Assembly: GCA_903837355.1 (NCBI GenBank)
Contig: CAILUI010000071.1
Span: 1 to 64,000, forward strand
From: an uncultured Victivallales bacterium
GTDB taxonomy: Bacteria > Verrucomicrobiota > Lentisphaeria > Oligosphaerales > JAFGRS01
Reading direction: 5' to 3'
Length of the DNA stretch: 64,000 nt
Numbering within the stretch: the first letter of the stretch is position 1; each line of letters opens with the position of its first letter. The notes beneath the pieces are model-generated. The model had not been told where the DNA came from and made no database searches. It saw only the letters and a program-made list of their open reading frames with translations. Made by a program: the position numbers and the translations under genes. Shown here in pieces: positions 27,728 to 41,258 of the stretch.

Positions 27728-28634
27728 CCAATGGCGCCAGCCGAACGTGCTCAAGGCCATGCTGGGCGGGCGTCGCCCGGTCGGGCTGGCGGAGGTCAGC
27801 TTCCGTGATCTGGCCGTGGGGGTGTTCCTTTTTCCCGGGCAGGTCCTGGTGGCCACCCGGGCCTTTGGTAACTGGCGGCGGCCGGTGCTGCTGTGGTTGG
27901 TGGTCGGGACTCTCTGCGGTCTGCTGACCGGGGCCGCCGCTTACCCGCGCCTCTACCACGACTCGGTGGAGTGGGCGGAGTGGTTTGGCACGGTCGTGGG
28001 CGAGTTCCGCGTTGAGCCTGCGGCGTTCGGCTGGAGTCGGCCTGAGCAGATGCCCTTCACGACCCGCTGCAAGCGCTGGCGCCTCGACTTCGCGGCCGAC
28101 GCGGCGGCGTTTGCGCCGCAGGCTGCCGAGGGCCGTGAGCAGCACGGGGTGTGGATCACGCCGACGAAAGTCCGCCTGTGGTGGCTGGCGCCGGCCGGGC
28201 TGTTCTCCGGGTCGACCGCGGGGGTCGTGGTCAAGACGGCGGAGCTTACCGACTCGGTGCGGGCGCTGGCGGGCATGGCCGCTACCCAGCGCTTCGCGGG
28301 CGCTCAGTTCGGCGAGTATGCCCGTCACGTCTTGCTGCTGGCGCTGCCGTTCTATCTGGTGGTCACCTGCCTGTCGGTGTTGGCGCCGGTAGTTCTGTAC
28401 ATCTGGTTGTTCACGCTGATGGCCCTGGTACTGCGTCGAGGCGAGGTCACCGGCGGCTTTGCCTCGGTGTTTGCGGTCAATGTGCTCTGTGCGGTACCGG
28501 CGATGTGCGTCGCCGGCGTGTATGCGGCGCTGGGGTTGCCGGCGCTGGATTTCCACACCGTGTTCATCCTGGCTTTTTTCCTGTATATTACGCTGGCGTT
28601 CTCGTCCATCCGGCGCATGCTGGCGGAGGGGTGA
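27720..28634 (+). CDS. multi-pass membrane protein of unknown function (YIP1/DUF1189-like layout)
   Basis: Predicted 304-residue inner-membrane protein, start GTG overlapping the def stop. One helix near residues 57-78 (PVLLWLVVGTLCGLLTGAAA) is followed by a ~130-residue extra-membrane domain (about 80-200), then three helices (about 201-232, 240-262 and 275-295). The arrangement of one helix, a soluble loop and a helical bundle recalls DUF1189 and YIP1-type proteins, but no diagnostic motif is seen. Tight linkage with def and the next membrane gene suggests cotranscription rather than shared function. Confidence 0.7.
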   Translation: MPDQWRQPNVLKAMLGGRRPVGLAEVSFRDLAVGVFLFPGQVLVATRAFGNWRRPVLLWLVVGTLCGLLTGAAAYPRLYHDSVEWAEWFGTVVGEFRVEPAAFGWSRPEQMPFTTRCKRWRLDFAADAAAFAPQAAEGREQHGVWITPTKVRLWWLAPAGLFSGSTAGVVVKTAELTDSVRALAGMAATQRFAGAQFGEYARHVLLLALPFYLVVTCLSVLAPVVLYIWLFTLMALVLRRGEVTGGFASVFAVNVLCAVPAMCVAGVYAALGLPALDFHTVFILAFFLYITLAFSSIRRMLAEG

Positions 28635-28662
28635 CCCCGAGAGGTAGGAGCGGGCGAACAAT

Positions 28663-29292
28663 ATGGTAATGCTCAAGGATATCCTCATCTCGATCTGGCA
28701 AGGGCTTCTCGGCCTGATCGACTACTTCAGCAAACAGACGACGGCGGCGGGCATCACGGTGGACTGGCCGTTGATCGTGGTCCTGCTGGTGCTGCTGACC
28801 CTGTGGCTGGTCTCGGCCTGCTGGGCCTCGTCGATCGCCAGCGGCCGCCGGCACTCGCCGGTGTTGAGCTTCGTGCTGGGGCTGCTCGCACCCTATGTCT
28901 ACCCCATCTTCATCCTCTTTGCGATGGACATCAAGGGCGCTAAGGAGCGGCAGCAGAAGCAGGAGGCGGCCAAGGCCAAGGATGCCGCCGTCGAGGACGA
29001 GCGCCGGCATGTCGCCGAGTTGCTGGGCCGCGAGGGCGGGGGCGCGGACGGGGAGGCAGAGGAAGAGGCGAAGCCGGTCTTTGATACGGCTTACTTCGAG
29101 CGCATTGCCCGCGACGAGCAAGGCAATCCGAATGGGCCGTGGCGGATCGTCTTTGGCGGCAGTGAGGTGAAGGTACTGCGCATTCTCGAGCCCCTGCCGG
29201 ATGTGGTGTCGGTGGAGATCGAGACGCGCGAGGGTGGGCGGGCCAAGTTCCGCATTCCCTACGCCCGAATTAGCGAGTGCGAGCCGTGCTGA
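28663..29292 (+). CDS. membrane protein of unknown function with acidic coiled region
   Basis: Predicted 209-residue protein. Two membrane helices near the N-terminus (about residues 35-55, LIVVLLVLLTLWLVSACWAS, and 65-87, VLSFVLGLLAPYVYPIFILF) are followed by a charged helix rich in Lys/Gln/Glu/Ala (about 88-140) and a small soluble C-terminal domain (about 140-209) with FRIPYARISECEPC at the end. I do not recognise the family. It lies 28 bases after the previous gene and upstream of ileS in the same run. Confidence 0.65.
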   Translation: MVMLKDILISIWQGLLGLIDYFSKQTTAAGITVDWPLIVVLLVLLTLWLVSACWASSIASGRRHSPVLSFVLGLLAPYVYPIFILFAMDIKGAKERQQKQEAAKAKDAAVEDERRHVAELLGREGGGADGEAEEEAKPVFDTAYFERIARDEQGNPNGPWRIVFGGSEVKVLRILEPLPDVVSVEIETREGGRAKFRIPYARISECEPC

Positions 29293-29427
29293 CCGTCGCT
29301 GTCCACGGCTCGCAACCCTTGCCGCCAGGTCCAGGGCGAGGGTGCGGACGAGTTCCCCAAGGTCGAGTCCATGTCCCTGCCCGGGGTGCTTCCAGGGCGC
29401 TTTCCGGTGCCGGGTTCTGAAGGTACG

Positions 29428-32601
<3,174 letters not shown>

Positions 32602-32642
32602 GTGCTGGCCAGTTCCCTGGCAGAGTTGTGGAGAACTGCGAG

Positions 32643-34406
32643 ATGGCAGTGACCTACGTGTGTCCGACCTGTGCCGCCAAGATGGCCGTCGACGAGCCGA
32701 TCGACAACCTCCGTTGCCCGGCCTGCCGCGTGGCGATGGTGACGCCGGGCGACGCGGGTGTCCCCGCCGCCCCGGCGGCGGCCTCCCGGGTGACGCCGCC
32801 GACACCGGTCGCGCCTTCCTTCAAGGGCCTGAAGGTGGCTCGCGCGGTGCGCGCTTTTGGCGACGCGGGGACGGTGCCGGCGACGCCGTTAGCGGCGCGT
32901 TCGACGTCCCCGGCGGAGGAAACCCAGTCCGTTTTGGTTCCCACCGCTCCCGGCGGCAGCCTGGCGCAGGAAATGGAGAAGATGGTCCTGACGGCGCGCC
33001 GCCAGGCTGAGAAAGAGGCGGAGCTGGTCCTGGAGACCGCGCGACTGCGGGCGCAGCAGGAGGGCGAGGAGTACCGACGACAGCTCGAGGAGGCCCTCCA
33101 GGCCGAGGTCAACTCGGTCCGGGCGGCGCTGCAGGAGCGGGCGGCGCAGGAGGCGGCTACCCTGGTCGAGCAGGCTCAGCAGGCGGCCCGGCAGGAATCC
33201 GAGGCGATCCTGGCGACGGCTCGCCGGCAAGGCGAAGAGGCGGTGGCGGACGCCCGCAAGACGGTGATCGGCGAGGTGCAGAAGCTGGCGAAAGAGGCTC
33301 GCGCCAAGGCTGAGGAGATTCGCGCCAAGGCCCAGGAAGAGGCCGCCGCCGCGCGCCGCCAGGCCCAGGCCGATGCCGAGATCGTGAAGGCCGAGGCCGC
33401 CAAGCTGCTTGACGACACCAAGCGCACGCTGGTCGAGAAGGCGAAGGAGGTGGCGGCGGGCGTCCGCGACCGGGCCCAGCAGGAGGCCGATGCGCTACGT
33501 CGCAAGGCCGCCGAGGAGGCGGAACGGGTCCGGCTTCAGGCCGAAGAGCTGCGGCAGAAGGTCGCGGCCGAGGCCCTTCAGGAGGCCGAGCGCCTGCGCC
33601 AGCAGGCAACGGCGGAGCTGGCCCAGATTCGCGCGCAGATCGCGGCCGCCCAGGCCGCCGCCGTCAAGCCCGAGCCCGCCGGGGCGCCGGCGGACGCTCC
33701 AGCGGTTCCCGTGCCCAGCGGCGCCGCGGAACCGCCGGCGCTGGACGAGTTGCAGCGGCAGGTGCGGGATCTGGAGAAAGACGGCGAGCGTTCGCGCCTG
33801 GCCTTCGAGAAGCGCCTCAAAGCGGATGTTGACGCTAAAGAGTCCGCCTTTCGGGACGCCAGCGAGGCGCACCGGGTTCAGTTCCTGATCTCGATTCTGC
33901 TGCGGGTCGTCGGGCCGATGTTGCTCTTCTACGGCCTGCTGACCGTGGTTCAGACCGAGGGGGCCATGCAGCTTCTTGCCGGCGCCTTCCTGGCCGTCTC
34001 GTTCGGCCTCAGCGTCTGGGGCCTGAAGTTGGGCGGACGTCTGAAGCACCACGTCGACAGCCTGTTTGAGTTCTTCTTCAGGGAGAAGCTCAAAGCGGCG
34101 CGGGTCGGCGAGGGGCCCAGTTCGGGCGAGGCGGGGACGGACAGCAAGATCGGTGCGCCCGTCGTGAAGAGAAGCATCGGCGCGGCTCCCGGGCTGGCCT
34201 CGCGCAAGTCTGGCAGGACTGCGCTGGGGGGCAAGGTCCGGAAGGCTGATGTCGCCGCGCCGGCCGCCGCCGCGAGCGCCACGACAACGCCCGCCGAACC
34301 CCCGCCAGTCAGCGTTGCGGGAGACCGTCAAGGCGCCTCCAGCACCGCGGCTGAGGCCGCTGCCACCAAGCCGCCAACCTCCGTGGACAACACGCATCGA
34401 GCCTAG
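32643..34406 (+). CDS. zinc-ribbon, coiled-coil, membrane-anchored protein of unknown function
   Basis: Predicted 587-residue protein; ATG 32643 is chosen with GGAG nine bases upstream (GTG 32628 is in frame). It has a four-Cys zinc ribbon at residues about 7-30 (YVCPTC then LRCPAC), a Pro/Ala linker, a very long Ala/Glu/Gln/Arg coiled coil (about 105-345), a short helix near 365-400, two membrane helices close together (about 418-440, LLRVVGPMLLFYGLLTV, and 445-468, LLAGAFLAVSFGLSVWGLKL), and an Ala/Thr/Pro/Lys-rich tail. The coiled coil recalls V-type ATPase E-subunit or stalk-like helices but no ATPase genes are near. It may be an inner-membrane scaffold. The combination is unfamiliar to me. 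Confidence 0.7.
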   Translation: MAVTYVCPTCAAKMAVDEPIDNLRCPACRVAMVTPGDAGVPAAPAAASRVTPPTPVAPSFKGLKVARAVRAFGDAGTVPATPLAARSTSPAEETQSVLVPTAPGGSLAQEMEKMVLTARRQAEKEAELVLETARLRAQQEGEEYRRQLEEALQAEVNSVRAALQERAAQEAATLVEQAQQAARQESEAILATARRQGEEAVADARKTVIGEVQKLAKEARAKAEEIRAKAQEEAAAARRQAQADAEIVKAEAAKLLDDTKRTLVEKAKEVAAGVRDRAQQEADALRRKAAEEAERVRLQAEELRQKVAAEALQEAERLRQQATAELAQIRAQIAAAQAAAVKPEPAGAPADAPAVPVPSGAAEPPALDELQRQVRDLEKDGERSRLAFEKRLKADVDAKESAFRDASEAHRVQFLISILLRVVGPMLLFYGLLTVVQTEGAMQLLAGAFLAVSFGLSVWGLKLGGRLKHHVDSLFEFFFREKLKAARVGEGPSSGEAGTDSKIGAPVVKRSIGAAPGLASRKSGRTALGGKVRKADVAAPAAAASATTTPAEPPPVSVAGDRQGASSTAAEAAATKPPTSVDNTHRA

Positions 34407-34462
34407 GCCCGGCGCGATGTGGACGCGCGCGTCGCCGCGCCCTGCAGAAACGATGGTTTGTC

Positions 34463-36382
34463 ATGGCAGCGTTACTGCTGGCCCTACTTGAGCTGACCTT
34501 TGTGATGGTTTCCGTGATGCTGTTCCACAGCCTGCGGAAGTCCATCGGGGCACATGCTTTCTACCTCAGCCTGGGGATGTTCTTTGTTCTCGGTCAGATT
34601 GTGGCCGCTTCTGGTCTGATGATCGATCCCGGGGTGGAGGGCCTGCAGGTCAACCTCGGGCACACGGCCCTGCTGGCGCCCTACCTGGCGGCGCTGCTCA
34701 TCGTCTATGTCGTGGATGGCACCCTGGAGGCGCAGCGGCTGATCCTGGGGTTCGTGGCGTTGCTGGTCGGTTACTACTACCTGGCCAGCGTGATTACGAG
34801 CCAGTGCGACTGGTCGACGTATGTGACCCAGGGGGCGGACAACAGCCCCTACCTGCAGGCGGTCTTCCAGCAGAGCAAACGCACGATGCTGGCCTCCTCT
34901 CTGGCCACCGGGGTCGACCTCTTCGTGCTCCCGATCGTCTTCCAGTTTTTCTACAACCGCAAGACGCGGCTGTTCTTTGCGGTGCTGGGCACGCTGGTGC
35001 TGACGCAAGTGATCGACTCGTTCATCTACCAGGTGATCGCCTTCCCGGTCCTGGACGAATGGTGGGACCAACTGCGGGCCACCTATCTGGCGCGCGCCGG
35101 CAGTCTGATCTGGCTGAGTGCGCTGACCACGGTCTACCTGGCGATGTGCCCCATCGACACCAGCGGCAGCCGTCGCCCCCTGGACATCGTCCTCGACTTC
35201 TTCAGTGCCTACAGTCAGACGCGCGAACTGCGGCAGTCCGTGCGCGAGTGGGAGGGGCGTTACCGCATCGTGGTTCAGAGCATCAGTGACCTGATTTTCA
35301 TCGCCGACCGGGATGGCCGCGTGTTGAATGCCAACCCGGCCGCACTGAAGGCATTGGGTCTGCGGATGGCCGACTCCTTCCGTCTGCAGGAGGTTATCCG
35401 TTCGGCGGCGGACCAGCCGTGGGATTGGGAGGCGTTGTGGCATGACCTGACGCAGCCCGGCAGCGGTAGCGCCGGGATCCCGCACCACGACTGCCGGGCC
35501 GTGCCGGTGAATGGGGGCGAGATCATCGAACTCGATGCCAGCATCACCCAGGGCGAGCTGAACGAGGCGCCCGTCGCCGTCGTTAGCGCCCGCGATGTGA
35601 CCGCCCGCCGGCGGCTTGAGCGCGAGCGCCGGCAACTCGAGGAGCAGTTGATGCACGTGCAGCGCATGGATGCCGTCGGGCAGTTGGCCGGCGGCGTGGC
35701 GCACGACTTCAACAACCTGCTGCACACCATCCGCGGCAGCCTCGACTCCCTGAATAAGCAGTATGACCTGTCGGCACCCAGTCGGGCCATGGTCAGCAAC
35801 ATCGATGAAGCCACCTCGCGCACCTCCGAACTCACGCGCCAGTTGCTGGGTTTTGCCCGCCGTGGCAAGTACCAACTGGAGCGGCATGAGGTCGCCGACA
35901 TCGTGGCCGGTGTCGCGGCGCTGTTCGAGCCGGTGGCCGGCCGCAATATCCAACTGCGGACCATGGTCGCCCCTGACCCGATGATCGTCGAGGCGGATGC
36001 CACGCAGATGCAGCAGGTCTTCCTGAATCTCCTGCTCAATGCCCGTGACGCCATTCAGGCCAAGGGTGACAGCGGCGGGCGGATCGTCGTGCGCGCCGAG
36101 GTCGCCTCGGAGCATACGCCAGGATGGGCCTTCCGAGCCCGCGCCGAAGCCAGCCCGACAGAGTATGTTTGCGTGCGCGTTCGGGACAATGGCAGTGGCA
36201 TGTCCCCCGAACTGATGACCAAGATCTTCGCGCCGTTCTTCACGACCAAAGGTGTGGGCAAGGGCACGGGGATGGGGCTGGCTATGGCCTATGGTTGCAT
36301 CGGCAACCACCACGGCTGGATTCACGTGGAAAGCGAGCTTGGCAAGGGCAGTGAGTTCTTTGTCTTCCTGCCCAGGCTTTGA
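34463..36382 (+). CDS. multi-pass PAS sensor histidine kinase (HDFNN type)
   Basis: Predicted 639-residue membrane sensor. Residues 1-230 form about seven helices; TLVLTQVIDSFIYQVIAF near residues 178-195 resembles the conserved helix of VUT/YhhQ-type queuosine-precursor transporters. A PAS domain follows (about 265-380, IVVQSISDLIFIADRDGRVL), then a HisKA-type helix with phospho-acceptor His in LAGGVAHDFNNLL (about 412), and an ATPase domain with the N box (QMQQVFLNLLLNARDAI), G1 (VRVRDNGSGMSPE), F box (IFAPFFTTKGVGKGTG) and G2 (GMGLAMAYG). All catalytic boxes are intact. No receiver domain is attached and no regulator is adjacent, so it is an orphan; the PhoB-type regulator 8 kb away is not an obvious partner. 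Confidence 0.9.
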   Translation: MAALLLALLELTFVMVSVMLFHSLRKSIGAHAFYLSLGMFFVLGQIVAASGLMIDPGVEGLQVNLGHTALLAPYLAALLIVYVVDGTLEAQRLILGFVALLVGYYYLASVITSQCDWSTYVTQGADNSPYLQAVFQQSKRTMLASSLATGVDLFVLPIVFQFFYNRKTRLFFAVLGTLVLTQVIDSFIYQVIAFPVLDEWWDQLRATYLARAGSLIWLSALTTVYLAMCPIDTSGSRRPLDIVLDFFSAYSQTRELRQSVREWEGRYRIVVQSISDLIFIADRDGRVLNANPAALKALGLRMADSFRLQEVIRSAADQPWDWEALWHDLTQPGSGSAGIPHHDCRAVPVNGGEIIELDASITQGELNEAPVAVVSARDVTARRRLERERRQLEEQLMHVQRMDAVGQLAGGVAHDFNNLLHTIRGSLDSLNKQYDLSAPSRAMVSNIDEATSRTSELTRQLLGFARRGKYQLERHEVADIVAGVAALFEPVAGRNIQLRTMVAPDPMIVEADATQMQQVFLNLLLNARDAIQAKGDSGGRIVVRAEVASEHTPGWAFRARAEASPTEYVCVRVRDNGSGMSPELMTKIFAPFFTTKGVGKGTGMGLAMAYGCIGNHHGWIHVESELGKGSEFFVFLPRL

Positions 36383-36445
36383 TTCTGGGGCGAGTGCCGG
36401 CGGCGCGGTGGCCGGACTCGGTATGCGGCCGCGGTGGAGTATGCA

Positions 36446-38338
36446 GTGAGTGCTCGGATTCTCGATGGTATCAACGGTCCCGGCGACGTCCGCGCGCTGG
36501 CGGCCGACGGCTTGCCGCGCCTGGCCGCCGAGATTCGCGCGGAGTTGCTGCATATCGTCTCGCACCAGGGCGGGCACCTGGCCTCGAATCTGGGCATCAC
36601 GGAACTGACCGTGGCTTTGGTGCGCGCCTTTGACCTGACCCAGGATGCGATCGTCTGGGACACGGGCCATTCCGGCTATGCCTTCAAACTGCTCACCGGC
36701 CGGCGCGAGTTGATGCGGCGGCTGCGCGAGGATGGTGGTTGCTGCGGCTTCCTGCACCGCGACGAGAGTCCCTATGACGTCTTCGGCGCCGGCCATGCCG
36801 GCACCGCCATCTCGGCCGCGCTGGGCATCGCGGCGGCCCGCGATCGGACCGGGGAAGCGGGGCGGGTCGTGGCCGTGGTGGGGGACGGTGCCCTGGGCTG
36901 TGGCAGTTCGCTGGAGGGGCTGAACAGCGTCATCGAAACCACCAAGAACTTCATTCTGGTGGTGAATGATAACCGCATGTCCATCGCCCCCAACGTCGGG
37001 GGGTTATCACGCTACCTCAGCCGGCTGATTCCCGATGCGCGCTACAACCGTTTTCGCAGCGCCGTGTCCGGCACGATCAGCCGCATTCCACGGATTGGGC
37101 CGCGCTTGCGCGGCCTGATCCGGCGTATCGAGGAGGCTGCGAAGAGCGTCGTGGTTCCCGGGGCGGTGTTCGAGGAGCTTGGGTTACGCTACATCGGTCC
37201 TCTGGACGGGCACGACGTGATCGGCCTCTGCGAGACGTTCGCGGCCGTGCGGCGGATGGGCGAACCGGTGGTCGTACATGTCCTGACCGAGAAGGGCAGG
37301 GGCTACGAGGCCGCCGAACGCGCGCCGGAGGCTTTCCACGGCGTGGGCCGCTTCGAGATCGATTCCGGGCTGGCGGCTGAGCCACCGGCGCCACCGGCGA
37401 CGCCGGCGTCGTTCTCGGCCGCCCTGGGGGACAGCCTCTACGCCCTCGCCCGCGCCGACCAGCGAGTCGTGGCGATCACGGCCGGCATGTGCCACGCCAC
37501 GGGCCTGGCCCTCTGCCGTGCGCACTTGCCCCGGCAGTTCTTCGATGTCGGGATCGCCGAGGAGCACGCCGTCATCTTCGCCGCCGGCATGGCGGCGCGC
37601 GGTCTGCGGCCGGTGGTGGCGATCTATGCCAGCTTCATGCACCGTGCTGTTGACTACGTCTTCCATGATGTCTGCCTGCAGCGCTTGCCCGTGGTGCTTT
37701 GTCTGGACCGCGCCGGCATCGTCCCCGACGGGCCGACGCACCACGGCATTCACGACCTCAGTTTCTGGGGGACCATCCCGCATCTTTGCGTGCTGCAACC
37801 AGCGGATGGGGCGGAGCTGGATGGCATGCTGAGACTGTGCCTGGAGCGGCACGATCCGGTGGTCATCCGCTACCCGCGGGCGGCGGCGGCCGATCTCCTG
37901 CGCGGCGGGTCGCGGTCGCCGCTGGAATGGGGGCGCGCCGAGGTCCTGCGCGAGGGCGCCGACGTGGTTCTTTGGGGGGTCGGGCGTGAGGCGGCGACGG
38001 CTCTGCAGGTCGCCGCTCGGCTGCAGGAGGACGGCATCGCCGCGGGCGTGGTGAATCCGCGTTTTGCGATTCCGCTGGACCGCGAGTTGCTGCTGCAGCA
38101 GGCGCGCGCCGGCCGGCCGTTGGTGATCATCGAGGACCATGTCGCGCCCGGCGGTTTCGGCAGCCTGGCACGCGAGGCCCTGGCCGGGGTGGAGCCGCTC
38201 CGCATGCTCTGTCGCGGGTGGCCCCGCGAGATCTTGCCGTGGGGTACAGAGACGGCCATTCGCCACACCTACCGGATGGACGTGGAGTCCTTGCGCGCCG
38301 ACATTCGGGCCTTCGTGCGGGGTACTCCGACACCATGA
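36446..38338 (+). CDS. dxs: 1-deoxy-D-xylulose-5-phosphate synthase
   Basis: Predicted 630-residue thiamine-diphosphate enzyme that condenses pyruvate and glyceraldehyde-3-phosphate in the MEP isoprenoid pathway. The start is taken as GTG 36446 behind GGAG; GTG 36434 is possible. Landmarks: SHQGGHLASNLGITELTVAL, GHAGTAISAALG, the ThDP/Mg motif GDGALGCGSSLEGLNSV with VVNDNRMSIAPNVG, DGHDVIGLCETF, and the pyrimidine-binding region FFDVGIAEEHAVIFAAGMAA with DRAGIVPDGPTHHGIHDLSF. One departure is WDTGHSGYAFK where most DXS have WDxGHQAYPHK, and the GDGAL region is divergent. The stop overlaps the xth start (ATGA). Confidence 0.92.
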   Translation: MSARILDGINGPGDVRALAADGLPRLAAEIRAELLHIVSHQGGHLASNLGITELTVALVRAFDLTQDAIVWDTGHSGYAFKLLTGRRELMRRLREDGGCCGFLHRDESPYDVFGAGHAGTAISAALGIAAARDRTGEAGRVVAVVGDGALGCGSSLEGLNSVIETTKNFILVVNDNRMSIAPNVGGLSRYLSRLIPDARYNRFRSAVSGTISRIPRIGPRLRGLIRRIEEAAKSVVVPGAVFEELGLRYIGPLDGHDVIGLCETFAAVRRMGEPVVVHVLTEKGRGYEAAERAPEAFHGVGRFEIDSGLAAEPPAPPATPASFSAALGDSLYALARADQRVVAITAGMCHATGLALCRAHLPRQFFDVGIAEEHAVIFAAGMAARGLRPVVAIYASFMHRAVDYVFHDVCLQRLPVVLCLDRAGIVPDGPTHHGIHDLSFWGTIPHLCVLQPADGAELDGMLRLCLERHDPVVIRYPRAAAADLLRGGSRSPLEWGRAEVLREGADVVLWGVGREAATALQVAARLQEDGIAAGVVNPRFAIPLDRELLLQQARAGRPLVIIEDHVAPGGFGSLAREALAGVEPLRMLCRGWPREILPWGTETAIRHTYRMDVESLRADIRAFVRGTPTP

Positions 38339-39096
38339 CGACGATCCTCTCCTGGAATGTCAACGGTATCCGGGCCATACAGAAGAAGGGCTTCTCGGCG
38401 TGGCTGGGGGCGCAAGCGCCGGACATCCTGTGCGTGCAGGAGACCAAGGCCAGTGCCGACCAGTTGGATGCCGAACTGACGAGCCCGCCCGGCTACACCG
38501 CCATCTGGGCCGCCGCCGAGCGCAAGGGCTACAGCGGCGTCGCCGCCTTTGTCCGCGCCGCGCCGTTGGCCGTTGAGGTCCTGGGCGTGCCAGAGTTCGA
38601 CGTCGAGGGCCGCACCTTGATCCTGCACTACCCCGACCTGACCGTGGTCAACTGCTACTTCCCGAACAGCCAGGAAGAGGGCGCGCGCCTGGCCTACAAG
38701 GTGGCCTTTTGCGCGGCGGTGCTGGGCAAGTGCGATGAACTCGTGGCGGCGGGGAAGGACCTCGTCCTGTGCGGCGACTACAACATCGCCCACCTGCCCA
38801 TCGATCTGGCGAATCCCAAGGCCAACGTCCATAACCCCGGGTATCTGCCCGAGGAACGCGCCTGGATGGACGGTTTCCTGGGGGCTGGCTACGTCGACAC
38901 CTTCCGCCTGTTCTGCGCGGCGCCGCAGCAGTACACCTGGTGGTCGTACCGTTTCCATGCCCGTGAGAAGAACATCGGCTGGCGCATCGATTACCACTGT
39001 GTGAACGAGCGCTTGCGGCGCCGGGTGTGCGCGTCGACGATCATGGCCGAGGTGATGGGCTCGGACCACTGCCCGGTGCGGATAGTCCTTGACTGA
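38335..39096 (+). CDS. xth: exodeoxyribonuclease III / AP endonuclease
   Basis: Predicted 253-residue base-excision-repair nuclease cutting DNA 5' of abasic sites. The start is ATG 38335, overlapping the dxs stop. Family landmarks are in order: ILSWNVNGIRA (metal-site Asn), LCVQETKA (metal-site Glu), NCYFPNSQEEGARLAYK, LCGDYNIAHLPIDLANPK (catalytic Asp/Asn), GYVDTFR, YTWWSYRFHAREKNIGWRID, and the terminal GSDHCPVRI with catalytic Asp-His. Normal length for the ExoIII/Xth family. Confidence 0.95.
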   Translation: MTTILSWNVNGIRAIQKKGFSAWLGAQAPDILCVQETKASADQLDAELTSPPGYTAIWAAAERKGYSGVAAFVRAAPLAVEVLGVPEFDVEGRTLILHYPDLTVVNCYFPNSQEEGARLAYKVAFCAAVLGKCDELVAAGKDLVLCGDYNIAHLPIDLANPKANVHNPGYLPEERAWMDGFLGAGYVDTFRLFCAAPQQYTWWSYRFHAREKNIGWRIDYHCVNERLRRRVCASTIMAEVMGSDHCPVRIVLD

Positions 39097-39126
39097 TGGC
39101 ACGACGTGCCGGAGAGCAACTCGAAG

Positions 39127-39843
39127 ATGATGACGACGGATGTGCTGTATGGCCTCAACCCGGCCTTCGAGACGGTGCTCGCCGGCCGTCGCGAGATCCG
39201 GCGCGCGCTGCTCAGCCGCAGCGCCTCCGCCAATCCCCGCGTGCAGAAGCTGGCCGCGCTTCTGGAAAGCCGCGGCGTGCCTGTGCAGTGGTCCGAGAAG
39301 GGCCGCCTGATCGATCTGTGCCAAAGCCATGAGCACCAGGGCGTGGTGCTCGAGACCGGACCTTACCCCTACGTCAGCGCCGAGGAGCTGTTTGCGCAGC
39401 CGCGTCTGGTGCTGCTCGACAACCTCGAGGACCCGCACAACGTCGGGGCCATCATCCGTACGGCCGAGGTCCTCGGTTACGGTGGGGTGTTGCTGCCGAA
39501 TCGCGGCGTGCCGCACGTGCTGCCGTCGGTGGTCAAGGCCAGTGCTGGGGCCACCGAGCACCTGCGCATCTGTTGCACCGGCGGGGTCACGGCCTACGTC
39601 ACCATGGCCCGCGCTCATGATTTCACCCTGGTGGCCTTGGACGCTCACGGTACACATTCCCTGGCCGAGGTGGCCGCGGCCGCCCCGGAACGCCTGTTGC
39701 TGGTCTGCGGCGGCGAGGATCGCGGCGTCGGCCAGTACATCCTCAATCAGGCCCATTTCGTGGTGCAGATCCCGCAACGCGGCCGCCTCAGTTCGCTCAA
39801 CGCCTCGGTGGCGGCCGGCATCGCGCTGCAGGCGCTGGCGTGA
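39127..39843 (+). CDS. rlmB: SpoU-family rRNA 2'-O-methyltransferase, RlmB type
   Basis: Predicted 238-residue AdoMet-dependent enzyme, probably methylating a 23S rRNA ribose as RlmB does. A small substrate-binding domain (MMTTDVLYGLNPAFETVLAG, EHQGVVLE) precedes the SPOUT domain with motif 1 LVLLDNLEDPHNVGAIIRTA, motif 2 LLLVCGGEDRGVGQYIL and motif 3 IPQRGRLSSLNASVAAGIAL, which together form the trefoil knot and cofactor site. The start is uncertain: ATG 39127, or GTG 39106 ten bases after the xth stop. The exact rRNA target cannot be read from sequence. A second SpoU enzyme with a very different N-terminus is at 46203. Confidence 0.88.
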   Translation: MMTTDVLYGLNPAFETVLAGRREIRRALLSRSASANPRVQKLAALLESRGVPVQWSEKGRLIDLCQSHEHQGVVLETGPYPYVSAEELFAQPRLVLLDNLEDPHNVGAIIRTAEVLGYGGVLLPNRGVPHVLPSVVKASAGATEHLRICCTGGVTAYVTMARAHDFTLVALDAHGTHSLAEVAAAAPERLLLVCGGEDRGVGQYILNQAHFVVQIPQRGRLSSLNASVAAGIALQALA

Positions 39844-39855
39844 TGCCATGGCCGG

Positions 39856-39884
39856 TTGCCCCACCCCTGCCGGTCCGCTATAGT
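39856..39884 (+). promoter_or_regulatory. sigma-70-type promoter of eno
   Basis: TTGCCC (39856-39861) and TATAGT (39879-39884) separated by exactly 17 bases, in an AT-rich notch of an otherwise GC-rich gap. The -10 box matches five of six consensus bases. Transcription should start near 39891, giving a leader of about 77 bases before eno. Confidence 0.6.
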
Positions 39885-39931
39885 ATGCAAAACTGCTGCG
39901 GACCGTCTGACCCATCCCCCCTTCGACGTGA

Positions 39932-41239
<1,308 letters not shown>

Positions 41240-41258
41240 GCCCGTTTCGCGACAAGCC

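Noticed and set aside
34484-36796. A 770-codon minus-strand open frame
   Set aside because: Antisense to the sensor kinase and dxs start, both with intact family motifs.
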